Shown one piece after another: positions 18,306 through 27,283 of a stretch of 64,000 nucleotides of DNA (its first letter is position 1; each line of letters begins with the position of its first letter). The stretch comes from Microbacterium testaceum StLB037 (GTDB lineage Bacteria; Actinomycetota; Actinomycetes; Actinomycetales; Microbacteriaceae), in the NCBI RefSeq assembly GCF_000202635.1, contig NC_015125.1, positions 1,302,001-1,366,000 on the forward strand, given 5' to 3'. Position numbers and translations under genes: made by a program. The notes beneath the pieces are model-generated. The model was not told where the DNA came from. It made no database searches and saw nothing but the letters and a program-made list of their open reading frames with translations.

Positions 18306-19249
18306 GCGGGGGAATGACCTTCGACGCCATCGTGCGGGAGCGGCGGGAAGCCGCCGACGGCGTGGTGGTGCTCGACCTCGAGCGCGCGGGCGGCACGCTG
18401 CCGCACTGGTCGCCCGGCGCGCACATCGACGTCGTGCTGCCCGGAGGCATCGAGCGGCAGTACTCGCTGTGCGGGTCGCCGAGCGAGCGCGGCACGTGGC
18501 GCATCGGCGTGCTCCGCGAGCGCGAGGGCTCGGTCTGGCTGCACGACAACGCCCACGTCGGTGCGACGCTGCGGGTGCGCGGACCCGCCAACCACTTCCT
18601 CTTCGCCCCCACCGCGGGACGCTCGTACGTGTTCGTCGCGGGCGGCATCGGCATCACGCCGATCGTGCCGATGATCGAGGCGGCCGAGGCCGCGGGAGCG
18701 ACCTGGGCGCTGCTGTACGCGGGGCGCTCGCGGCGCACGATGGCCTTCGTCGATGAGCTGATCGAGCGCTACGGCGAGCGCGTCGAGGTCTTCGCGGCCG
18801 ACGAGGGCGACCGCCTCGATCTGTCTGCTCGCTTCGGCACACCGGTTTCCCGCACGGTCGTGTACTCGTGCGGCCCCGCGCGCCTGCTCGAAGCCCTGGA
18901 GGAGGCGATGTCGGGCTGGCCCCGAGGAAGCCTGCACCTCGAGCGCTTCGAGGCGAAGGTGCTGGGCCCGCCGGTGTGGTCCGAGCCGTTCGAGGTCGAC
19001 CTCATGATGTCGGGCCTGACCGTGACGGTCCCGCCCGAGCGCTCGATCCTCGATGTCGTCGAGGAGGCCGGCGCGGTCGTCCCCTCGAGCTGCCGCGTCG
19101 GCACCTGCGGCACGTGCGAGGTCGCGGTCATCGACGGCGAGGTCGAGCACCGCGACTCCGTGCTCTCGCCGGAGGAGCAGGATGCCAACCGCTCGATGAT
19201 GGTGTGCGTCTCGCGCGCGGCGTGCGGGCGGATCACGCTCGAGCTCTGA
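18302..19249 (+). CDS. Phthalate-dioxygenase-reductase-type oxidoreductase (FNR plus [2Fe-2S])
   Basis: Electron-transfer partner for a Rieske-type oxygenase or demethylase, 315 residues. Flavin-binding RQYSLCGSP (about 57), NAD-binding FVAGGIGITPIVPMIEAAE (about 110) and a C-terminal ferredoxin domain with CRVGTCGTC plus the fourth Cys in MMVCVSRA. The gene is full length even though the last 269 bp recur at 20769-21037. Its usual oxygenase partner is not beside it. ATG overlaps the regulator stop by four bases. Confidence 0.92.
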   Translation: MSGGMTFDAIVRERREAADGVVVLDLERAGGTLPHWSPGAHIDVVLPGGIERQYSLCGSPSERGTWRIGVLREREGSVWLHDNAHVGATLRVRGPANHFLFAPTAGRSYVFVAGGIGITPIVPMIEAAEAAGATWALLYAGRSRRTMAFVDELIERYGERVEVFAADEGDRLDLSARFGTPVSRTVVYSCGPARLLEALEEAMSGWPRGSLHLERFEAKVLGPPVWSEPFEVDLMMSGLTVTVPPERSILDVVEEAGAVVPSSCRVGTCGTCEVAVIDGEVEHRDSVLSPEEQDANRSMMVCVSRAACGRITLEL

Positions 19250-19251
19250 CG
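18983..19251 (+). repeat. Direct repeat, left copy (269 bp)
   Basis: Identical to 20769-21037. It covers the ferredoxin-domain end of the reductase gene, including its stop. Upstream of 18983 a further ~80 bp is similar but not identical to the other copy, with mostly synonymous differences. Confidence 0.95.
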
Positions 19252-20686
19252 GCAACGAACGACTTTCAACGTAACCGTAGTTCGCTAGGGGATAGTCGAG
19301 CGGGGTCCTTCGTCTGCGGCGAAGAGATTTACTCTGCGGGAGAAGGTTAGCCACCCGACGTAACGAGGCCACCTATTGCGGCACCAATTCCAGACCCGAT
19401 TACCGCAGCTGCAACTGTCGCGCCTACAACTCCGCGATGCTCCATTCGGGCAGACTTGTTCTCAATGGCGGAACGCGCGAAGCCAGTGTCAATGCTCGCT
19501 ACTCCCGCCTCATCGTCCTTGAGGTCACCGTCGAAGAGCTCCGGGGTAGCGAACTCCGAGGAGGCATCCTGATAATCGCGTCTGGCGTCGGCGACCATTC
19601 GCTGCAGTGACTCAATTGCCGCCATCTGCAGCCAAATCTCGGAGATGATCCTCCGCACAGGACGCCCGCGCCCCTTTCCCCGCATGAAGCTCCACACGTC
19701 CTGCAATGCGTGCCCAACTGTTCTCCAAGCACCGACATCAGCGCGCTCCACCGTAGCGTAGTCCATGAGAAGTAGCGTTGCTGTTTTGGAGCGGAGGGAC
19801 TGCTCGATGTTCAGGACGCGGCGCGATCCATTTTTGATGCGCGCGAAAGCGGCACCCGGACTGAAGACTTCACTACCGACAAGGACGGAAACCATTTCTG
19901 GCGCAATGTTTCCGCGGATTCGGACGTCCACCGGTTCCATGCCTACGGGCTTATCAAAGTCAATATCGAAATCGAGAGACGGGCCGGACCACACCGAAAC
20001 ACGCATGTCACGGTGGCCGAAGAGATGCTCGCACACCGGACTACACGCCTGAACGAGCAGCGTATGCCCCAGAGGTTCGAGCGCGTCTCGCAATATGTCA
20101 ACTACGACTTGCCCCGCAGCAGACGGCGCGTACCGGTCGCTTTCGGAGCGGCGCCAAGCCACGACGGCCGTCCAACCACCCCAGGTCGCTTCGTATTCAT
20201 CCGCGCGAGCGCCTTCACCGTGGATTCGCGGTTGATTTTTTGCAGGAACATGTACCGTGAACGCGATTGCTCCACCGAAGCGCCTCGCGTGTATGTGATC
20301 AGCGCCGCTGAGCAGGTGATCGTCTTCGCTTACTGAGATGGGGTAAAAGATCTGGTCTTCGTCCCAATAGTCATTTGGCGGCCCAGTTCGAACACTAGTC
20401 ACCCGACTGTCCTTTTTGAGGGCCGTCATTATGTCCTCGCGAGGCGTAGTGCTGTCCGACGAACCAAGACCCAGGACAAACGTGCCAAAGCGGGCCCACC
20501 ACATTTCCGAGGGAGGAGAGGACGACGCAGAGCGGAGAACATCGGACATTTTCTTTCCCCTGTACGTAGTTGATGCGTGGGTCGAAGATAGCGCGTCCGC
20601 GACCTGTCTGGCCCGACGAATACTGAGCCTTCGCGTGCGCACCTCAACGGGCGGATTCTGGCGGAGCCACTCCGACCGCGGCGCCG
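19252..20686. mobile_element. Lower-GC insert between duplicated reductase ends
   Basis: About 1.43 kb with clearly lower GC than its surroundings (31 of 60 bases in 19921-19980) and different codon use. It lies exactly between the two copies of the reductase 3' end and carries one minus-strand gene. No integrase, transposase or short terminal repeats are visible. The layout fits Campbell-type integration of a circular molecule carrying a reductase fragment, or capture by homologous recombination (inference). Confidence 0.7.
19347..20549 (-). CDS. Orphan 400-residue protein with C-terminal glycine-rich membrane segment
   Basis: I do not recognise the family. The ATG at 20549 is preceded by AGGGGAAAG. 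No signal peptide is seen. The first half is tryptophan- and acid-rich (DYWDEDQIFYPISVSEDD, TWGGWTAVVAWRRSESDRY) and looks globular; the middle is helical and basic (FMRGKGRGRPVRRII, LQMAAIESLQRMVADARRDY). The last ~25 residues form one hydrophobic, GxxxG-like segment (GVVGATVAAAVIGSGIGAAI). No nuclease, ATPase or kinase motif is present. As sole cargo of a recent insert with foreign composition it could be a defence or toxin-like effector acting on membranes, but that is speculation. Confidence 0.75.
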   Translation of the reverse strand: MSDVLRSASSSPPSEMWWARFGTFVLGLGSSDSTTPREDIMTALKKDSRVTSVRTGPPNDYWDEDQIFYPISVSEDDHLLSGADHIHARRFGGAIAFTVHVPAKNQPRIHGEGARADEYEATWGGWTAVVAWRRSESDRYAPSAAGQVVVDILRDALEPLGHTLLVQACSPVCEHLFGHRDMRVSVWSGPSLDFDIDFDKPVGMEPVDVRIRGNIAPEMVSVLVGSEVFSPGAAFARIKNGSRRVLNIEQSLRSKTATLLLMDYATVERADVGAWRTVGHALQDVWSFMRGKGRGRPVRRIISEIWLQMAAIESLQRMVADARRDYQDASSEFATPELFDGDLKDDEAGVASIDTGFARSAIENKSARMEHRGVVGATVAAAVIGSGIGAAIGGLVTSGG

Positions 20687-20693
20687 CCCGGCG

Positions 20694-21035
20694 ATGGCCG
20701 GATGGCCGCGCGGAAGCCTGCACCTCGAGCGCTTCGAGGCGAAGGTGCTCGGCCCTCCGGTCTGGACGGAGCCGTTCGAGGTCGACCTCATGATGTCGGG
20801 CCTGACCGTGACGGTCCCGCCCGAGCGCTCGATCCTCGATGTCGTCGAGGAGGCCGGCGCGGTCGTCCCCTCGAGCTGCCGCGTCGGCACCTGCGGCACG
20901 TGCGAGGTCGCGGTCATCGACGGCGAGGTCGAGCACCGCGACTCCGTGCTCTCGCCGGAGGAGCAGGATGCCAACCGCTCGATGATGGTGTGCGTCTCGC
21001 GCGCGGCGTGCGGGCGGATCACGCTCGAGCTCTGA
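20694..21035 (+). pseudogene. Duplicated C-terminal (ferredoxin) fragment of the reductase
   Basis: Encodes 113 residues matching the last third of the reductase, from AGWPRGSLHLERFEAK to the same stop. The [2Fe-2S] motif CRVGTCGTC is intact, so if translated from ATG 20694 it would be a stand-alone plant-type ferredoxin. The first ~75 bases differ from the full gene mainly at silent positions, as expected for an allele from a related strain; from 20769 it is identical. Most likely a remnant made by the insertion. Confidence 0.85.
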
Positions 21036-21037
21036 CG
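20769..21037 (+). repeat. Direct repeat, right copy (269 bp)
   Basis: Perfect match to 18983-19251. The following sequence contains a strong hairpin (21053-21139) that is likely the native terminator of the reductase operon, suggesting that this side keeps the original downstream flank. Confidence 0.95.
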
Positions 21038-21052
21038 CGAGCGGCGGCCCTG

Positions 21053-21139
21053 CCGTCACCGGAACAGGGGATGCCACCGAAACAGGCCGGCCCTTCGCAC
21101 GACGGCCTGTTTCGGTCGCATCCCCTGTTCTCGTGACGG
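21053..21139. terminator. Very long inverted repeat after the reductase fragment
   Basis: 28 bases at 21062-21089 pair with 21103-21130 with a single mismatch (arms begin GAACAGGGGATG and end CATCCCCTGTTC); CCGTCAC and GTGACGG extend the stem at both ends. The loop is 13 bases. No T-tract. It is either a strong terminator or a palindromic repeat element. The rest of the 304-base gap up to 21341 shows only the GGAGG ribosome site of the next gene. Confidence 0.75.
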
Positions 21140-21340
21140 TGCGCGGCGGTGCCCGCGGAGCGCCGCGAAAGGTTTGTCACGAGGGTCACGCCGAGGAAAT
21201 ACAGCGGAAACGCGCGGTTCCTAGCATCGGAACATCGCCGGATGTTGGTCACACCAACACTGGCCGGCCGCCCCCGGCGACCCGCCCCGATGCCGTGGCT
21301 CCCGTCTCGACGACCGTCTACCCGACTCCTCGGAGGCTCC

Positions 21341-22606
21341 GTGTCTGCCGCTCCACCCGTCTCCCTCGCCGCGCTCCGCGGTGCGCGCCTGCCCTCGGGC
21401 GCGCTCGTCGACATCGCGCTCGACGGCGACGAGGTGCTCGCGGTGGTTCCGGCCGGAAGCCCCCTCCCCGACACCGACGGCGAGACGCTCGACCTCTCCG
21501 GCTACCTCGTGACCGCGGCCGGGGCCGAGCCGCACGCGCACCTCGACAAGGCCCTCTCGTGGGATGCCATCCAACCCCCGTTCGGCGACCTCGAGCGCGC
21601 GATCGAGAGCTGGCACGCCTTCGCCGTCACGCTCGACGAGGACGAGACGCTCGGGCGCGCACGGGCCACGGCGCTGCGGATGCTGGCATCCGGGATCACG
21701 TCCGTGCGCACGCACGTCGACCTCCTGCGCGGCGACGACCCGCTCACGGGCGTGCGGGCGATGCTCCGCCTGCGCGACGAGCTTGAGGGCCTCATGGACA
21801 TCGAGCTCGTCGCGCTCGGCGGGCCCACCATCACCGACGACGTCTTCGAGGCCGCGCTCGACGCAGGCGTCGACCTCGTCGGCGGGGCACCGCACCTCGC
21901 CGACGACCCGATCGCCGACCTCGAGCGCCTCCTCGCGATCGCCCGCCGCCGCGACGTCGGTCTCGACCTGCACACCGACGAGAGCCTCGCCGGGGCCGAC
22001 ACCCTCGCGACCTACGCTCGCGCGGTCACCGGCTGGCACCGCCCCCGCAGCGCGGGCCACTGCGTGCGTCTCAGCATGATGCCCGCCGCCGACCTCGCCG
22101 AGCTGGCCGATGAGATCCGCGCCGCCGACATCGGCGTGATCGCCCTGCCCATCACCAACCTGTACCTGCAGGGATGGGATGCCGAGCACGCCGTGCCCCG
22201 CGGCATCGCGCCGATCGGCCGCCTCAAGGCCGCCGGTGTCCGCGTCGCCGCGGGAGCCGACAACGTCCGCGACCCCTTCAATCCCGTCGGGCGCTGCGAC
22301 CACCTCGAGACGGCGTCGCTCCTCGTCTCGGCGGGGCACCTCGCCCCGACGGAGGCGATGGATGCCGTGACCGTCGGCGCGCGCGACGTGATGGGGCTGC
22401 CCGTCGCCGGTCCCGTGCCGGGTGCCCGCGCCGATCTCGTCGCGATCCGCGCCGACTCGCTCGGCGAGGCCGTGGCTTTCGCGTCCGCTGATCGCGTCGT
22501 CATCCACCGCGGTCGCCTGGTCAGCCGCACCACCGTCTCGACCGAGACGGCGACTCCCCGCCCCACCGAATCCGCCCGCGCCGCCGCACCCGCGACGACT
22601 CCCTGA
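21341..22606 (+). CDS. CodA-like amidohydrolase (cytosine/creatinine deaminase family)
   Basis: 421 residues, metal-dependent deaminase or amide hydrolase. The full CodA-type site is visible: HAHLDK (first two His), DLHTDE (His and catalytic Glu), GHCVRLS (His) and GADNVRDPFNP (Asp). Similar proteins act on cytosine, creatinine, isoguanine or N-alkylammelides. GTG 21341 is chosen for the CGGAGG eight bases upstream. First gene of a run with an ABC importer, an FAD oxidase and a creatininase-family enzyme, so it likely handles an imported nitrogen heterocycle. Confidence 0.82.
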   Translation: MSAAPPVSLAALRGARLPSGALVDIALDGDEVLAVVPAGSPLPDTDGETLDLSGYLVTAAGAEPHAHLDKALSWDAIQPPFGDLERAIESWHAFAVTLDEDETLGRARATALRMLASGITSVRTHVDLLRGDDPLTGVRAMLRLRDELEGLMDIELVALGGPTITDDVFEAALDAGVDLVGGAPHLADDPIADLERLLAIARRRDVGLDLHTDESLAGADTLATYARAVTGWHRPRSAGHCVRLSMMPAADLAELADEIRAADIGVIALPITNLYLQGWDAEHAVPRGIAPIGRLKAAGVRVAAGADNVRDPFNPVGRCDHLETASLLVSAGHLAPTEAMDAVTVGARDVMGLPVAGPVPGARADLVAIRADSLGEAVAFASADRVVIHRGRLVSRTTVSTETATPRPTESARAAAPATTP

Positions 22607-22631
22607 ACCCGACCGGAAAGTGAGCGCTCCC

Positions 22632-23404
<773 letters not shown>

Positions 23405-23408
<4 letters not shown>

Positions 23409-24295
23409 GCACCACGTCTGCAGAGCCGGTCGTCTCCCTGTCGCCCGAGCCCACGGCATCCACTCCTCCGCCCACTCCGCCGAAGCCGCGCACGCCCGCG
23501 CGTCGCCGCGGCTTCGGGGCACGCGCCGCATCGATCCTTCCGCCGCTCGGCGTCCTGATCGTGCTGCTCGGCGCCTGGTACGGGGTGTCGATCGCGCTGA
23601 GCGCCTCGGGCAAGGGCTTCCTCATGCCCATGCCCCACGAGATGTTCACGCAGGGCTTCTTCAACCCGCAGGTCGGCTCCGACATCTGGATCGCCCTGTT
23701 CCGCACCACGGGCGTCGCCCTCACCGGCCTCGCCATCGCGATGGTGATCGGCATCGGCTGGGCCATCGCGATGTCGCTGGCCCGCTGGGTCGAGCGATCG
23801 ACGTACGCGTACGCCGTGATGCTCCAGTGCATCCCGATCCTCGCCCTGGTCCCGCTCGTCGGGTTCTGGTTCGGCTACGAGTTCCTCGCCCGCGTGATCG
23901 TCTGCGTCCTGATCGCGCTGTTCCCGATGGTCTCGAACACCCTGTTCGGCCTGCAGTCGGTCGACAAGTCGCAGCGCGAGCTCTTCCGTCTGCAGAAGGC
24001 CGACAAGTGGACGGTGCTCACCAAGCTCACCCTCCCCGCGGCCCTCCCGTCGATCTTCGTCGGCATGCGGACCTCGGCCGGGCTCTCGGTCATCGGCGCG
24101 ATCGTCGGCGACTACTTCTTCCGCCGCGGCGAGCCGGGCATCGGCTCGCTCATCTCCAACTACCAGTCGCGCCTGCAGAGCGCCGAGCTGTTCGCCGCCA
24201 TCCTCGCGGCCTGCCTCCTCGGCGTGGCGATCTTCGCCTTCTTCGGCTGGCTGTCGAAGGTGGCCGTCGGCCGCTGGTACGACAGCACGCGCTGA
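23405..24295 (+). CDS. ABC transporter permease, SsuC/ThiX type
   Basis: 296 residues. A proline-rich cytoplasmic tail (1-40) precedes about six membrane segments. The EAA loop is recognisable around LFGLQSVDKSQRELFRLQKA, followed by WTVLTKLTLPAALPSIFVGM, typical of the nitrate/sulfonate/taurine permeases. Coupled to the ATPase by a four-base overlap; the binder gene follows after 134 bases. Confidence 0.92.
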
Positions 24296-24429
24296 CCCAG
24301 ACCCCCGGATGCCACGGCCTCCCCGCCGCATCGCGCGCGAGGAGGCGGCATCCGGCGTACCCGAAACACCCCTGCACCTGCTCCACCTTCCGCACCCGAG
24401 CTCCATCACGTCACAGAAAGCGACCCAGC

Positions 24430-25608
24430 ATGCAGCGCTCCACTCTCCTTCGCGCCACCGCCGCCACCGGTGCCTTCGCGATCGCCCTCACGCTCACCTC
24501 GTGCGCGGGAAGCGCCGCGGACCAGGCGGCGCCGGCGACCGACATGCCGATCGGCTCGGTCGACCTCTCGGCCGACTGCCCCTCGACGATCGTCGTCCAG
24601 ACCGACTGGAACCCCGAGGCCGAACACGGTCACCTCTACGAGATGATCAAGGACGACTACACGATCGACGCCAACACCAAGGCGGTCACCGGTCCCCTCA
24701 TGGCGGACGGTGAATACACCGGCGTGAACCTCGAGATCCGCGCCGGTGGCCCCGCCATCGGCTTCCAGACCGTGTCGGCGCAGATGTACCAGGACGACAA
24801 GATCACCCTCGGCTACGTCAGCACGGATGAGGCGATCCAGCTCTCGGCCACCACGCCCACCAAGGCCGTGTTCGCTCCGCTCGACATCAGCCCGACCATG
24901 GTCATGTGGGACCCCGCGACCTACCCCGACGTGAAGACCATCCAGGACGTCGCCCCCGCGCTGGAGAAGAACGGCGGCGTGTGGCGCTACTTCGACGGCT
25001 CGGCGTACATCGAGTACCTGAAGAGCGCGGGCCTCGCGAACAGCTCGATCCTCGACGGCTCCTACGACGGCACCCCGTCGAACTTCGTCGCCGCAGGCGG
25101 CAAGGACATGCAGCAGGGCTTCGCCTCCGCTGAGCCGTACGTCTACCAGAACGAGGTCTCGGCTTGGGGCAAGCCGGTCAAGTTCGCCCTCATCCACGAC
25201 GCGGGATGGCAGACCTACCAGTCGTCGATGTCCGTGAAGAAGGACAAATTCGACGAGCTGTCGCCCTGCCTGTCGAAGCTCGTCCCCGTGCTGCAGAAGG
25301 CGGGCGTGGCGTACTACAAGGACCCGAAGGCGGCGAACGACCTGATCCTCAAGCTGGTCGACGAGTACGCCACCGGCTGGACCTACACCCAGGGCGTCGC
25401 GGACTATTCGGTCAAGACGCAGGTCGACCTCGGCCTCGTCGGCGACGGCCCCGACTCCACCTACGGCAACTTCGACGACACCCGCTTCTCGGACTTCTAC
25501 ACGAAGGCGGCCAAGGTCTACACCGACCTGGGCACCCCGCCGGCGTCGGGGGAGACCGCGAAGGACCTGTACACGAACGAGTTCATCGACACCTCGATCT
25601 CGTTCTGA
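24430..25608 (+). CDS. Substrate-binding lipoprotein, NMT1/THI5-like
   Basis: 392 residues with signal peptide and lipobox (LTLTSCAG). The segment IVVQTDWNPEAEHGHLYEMI and later VQAGGP-like NLEIRAGGPAIGFQTVSAQM resemble binders for pyrimidine precursors, riboflavin-like or sulfonate ligands; FASAEPYVYQNEVSAWGKPV is the usual hinge region. It completes the importer begun at 22632. Ligand unknown; the neighbours suggest a nitrogen heterocycle. Confidence 0.88.
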   Translation: MQRSTLLRATAATGAFAIALTLTSCAGSAADQAAPATDMPIGSVDLSADCPSTIVVQTDWNPEAEHGHLYEMIKDDYTIDANTKAVTGPLMADGEYTGVNLEIRAGGPAIGFQTVSAQMYQDDKITLGYVSTDEAIQLSATTPTKAVFAPLDISPTMVMWDPATYPDVKTIQDVAPALEKNGGVWRYFDGSAYIEYLKSAGLANSSILDGSYDGTPSNFVAAGGKDMQQGFASAEPYVYQNEVSAWGKPVKFALIHDAGWQTYQSSMSVKKDKFDELSPCLSKLVPVLQKAGVAYYKDPKAANDLILKLVDEYATGWTYTQGVADYSVKTQVDLGLVGDGPDSTYGNFDDTRFSDFYTKAAKVYTDLGTPPASGETAKDLYTNEFIDTSISF

Positions 25609-25649
25609 CCGCCTCGGCCCGGTCCGCCTCGCGCGGGCCGGGCCGCGCC

Positions 25650-25910
25650 GGTGGCTTCGACAGGCTCAGCCACCTCCTCGCGGCCCAGGTCCCTGAGCCC
25701 GAACCGAGATCCCCGAGCCCGAACCCAGGTCCCTGAGCCTGTCGAAGGGGCCGGAACCCGCCGCACGGCCGCAGCTCGGGTCCCTGACCGAACCGAGATC
25801 CCTGACCGAACCGAGGTCCCTGAGCCTGTCGAAGGGACCGGAACCCGCCGCACGGCCGCAGCCGAGATCCCTGAGCCCGAACCCAGGTCCCTGAGCCTGT
25901 CGAAGGGACC
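25650..25910. repeat. Palindromic repeat array A
   Basis: Fills most of the 343-base gap between binder and oxidase genes. Clear hairpins: 25650-25674 (GGTGGC...GCCACC), 25728-25752, 25815-25839 and 25886-25910 (GGTCCC...GGGACC), all with loop TCGACAGGCTC or its complement. Truncated copies (GGTCCCTGAGCCCGAACC) lie between. Two of the hairpins are followed by the same CGGAACCCGCCGCACGGCCG spacer, so local tandem duplication occurred. Confidence 0.9.
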
Positions 25911-25951
25911 GGAACCCCCTCCCCGCAACCCGTTCCACCCGGAGAACCACC

Positions 25952-27283
25952 ATGAGCGACACCGCCACCCGCGTCCTCTCCCTCGAGGACGAACTTCTCG
26001 ACCTCCTCGGCCCCGCCGCCGTCAGCACCGAACCGCGCGTGCGCGAACGCGCCAGCGTCGACGGTTCCCCGATGTCGCCGATCATCGCGGCGCAGCTGCC
26101 GCTCGGGCTGGCCGACCTCGTCGTCTTCGCCGCGAGCGCCGAGCAGATCGCCACGGCCGTGGCCGCGGCATCCCGTCACGGGGTCCCAATCACCGTGCGG
26201 GGCAAGGGAACCGGCAACTACGGCCAAGCCATCCCGATGCAGGGCGGCCTCGTGATCGACACCACGCGCGCGAAGGCCATCGTCGAGGTCGGCGACGGCT
26301 TCATCACCGCCGAAGCGGGCACCCCGATGGTGCTGCTCGAGCAGGCGGCGTGGGCCGCGGGCCAGGCGCTGTGGATGTACCCCTCGACCGCGCAGTCCAC
26401 GATCGGCGGCTTCCTCTCGGGCGGCTCCGGCGGAACGGGCTCGATCGCGTACGGCTCCAACGACCGCGGCTTCGTCGCCGCGCTCGACGTCGTCCACGCC
26501 GACGGCAGCGACGAGATCCACCACGTCGAGGGCGACGAGGCCCAGAGATACGTGCACAACTACGGCACCGCGGGCGTCATCGTCCGCGCGACCGTCCGCC
26601 TCGAGCCGCTGCGCGAATGGCGGGGGCTCTGGGCGAGCTTCCCCGACTTCGCGGGCACCCTGTCGGTGGTGCAGACCATCGGCAACCTCGACCCGTCGCC
26701 GCGCCTGGTCTCGGGAGACGGGCCTGAGATCTCGGCATCCCTCCCCGCCGACGAGGCCATCCCCGAGGGACGTTCCAGTCTTCGCGTGATCCTGGATGCC
26801 ACCCAGGTCGATACCGTGACGGCGATCATCGAGGGCGCGGGCGGCCGCGTCGAGGCGGTGCGCGAGGGGCCGCAGGCCAGCATCCGCCTGTCGATGCTGA
26901 GCTACAACCACCCGATCGAGTGGTACCAGAAGAGCCAGCCGCACGAGGTGTTCCACCTCGAGGTCGCCGGCGCGCCGCTGGCCGAGGACATCGAGGCCGT
27001 CGAGGCGGTTTTCCCCGGCGGCAAGCTCCACGTCGAGTCGACGAAAGCGTTCCCGATCGGGATGCTCGCCGCTCCCTACGTCAGCGAAGAAGACGTGTAC
27101 CGCGGCATCGCGGAACTCAACGCGATCGGCGTCGGCGTGCACAACCCGCACCAGTGGAACGTCGACTTCAACGTCGAGCAGACCATCGAGACGGCCCGCG
27201 CGACCGACCCGAACGGCCTCCTGAACCCCGGCAAGCTCAACCCCGACTACACCGGCGCGCGCAAGGGAGCGATCATCTCATGA
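25952..27283 (+). CDS. FAD-linked oxidase (GlcD/vanillyl-alcohol-oxidase fold)
   Basis: 443 residues. FAD-binding PCMH domain at about 50-230: LVVFAASAEQIATAVAAASR, PITVRGKGTGNYGQAIPMQG, IITAEAGTP-like FITAEAGTPMVLLEQ and TIGGFLSGGSGGTGSIAYGS. The C-terminal half is the substrate domain, ending NPNGLLNPGKLNPD-like. Oxidises a hydroxyl, amine or ring carbon, passing electrons to oxygen or a carrier. ATG follows CGGAGAACC. The stop overlaps the creatininase-family start, linking the two. Confidence 0.88.
   Translation: MSDTATRVLSLEDELLDLLGPAAVSTEPRVRERASVDGSPMSPIIAAQLPLGLADLVVFAASAEQIATAVAAASRHGVPITVRGKGTGNYGQAIPMQGGLVIDTTRAKAIVEVGDGFITAEAGTPMVLLEQAAWAAGQALWMYPSTAQSTIGGFLSGGSGGTGSIAYGSNDRGFVAALDVVHADGSDEIHHVEGDEAQRYVHNYGTAGVIVRATVRLEPLREWRGLWASFPDFAGTLSVVQTIGNLDPSPRLVSGDGPEISASLPADEAIPEGRSSLRVILDATQVDTVTAIIEGAGGRVEAVREGPQASIRLSMLSYNHPIEWYQKSQPHEVFHLEVAGAPLAEDIEAVEAVFPGGKLHVESTKAFPIGMLAAPYVSEEDVYRGIAELNAIGVGVHNPHQWNVDFNVEQTIETARATDPNGLLNPGKLNPDYTGARKGAIIS

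Noticed and set aside
19252..20686. Classical integrative element with tRNA attachment site
   Set aside because: No tRNA gene, integrase or short att-like repeat is seen; the only flanking identity is the long reductase duplication.
20550..21077. Upstream extension of the orphan insert gene to a 576-residue protein
   Set aside because: The extension is antisense to the conserved ferredoxin fragment and the ATG at 20549 has a good ribosome site.
25728..25910. Regularly spaced repeats resembling a CRISPR array (also 42905-43038)
   Set aside because: Repeats are self-complementary hairpins, spacers are near-identical to each other and no cas gene is present.
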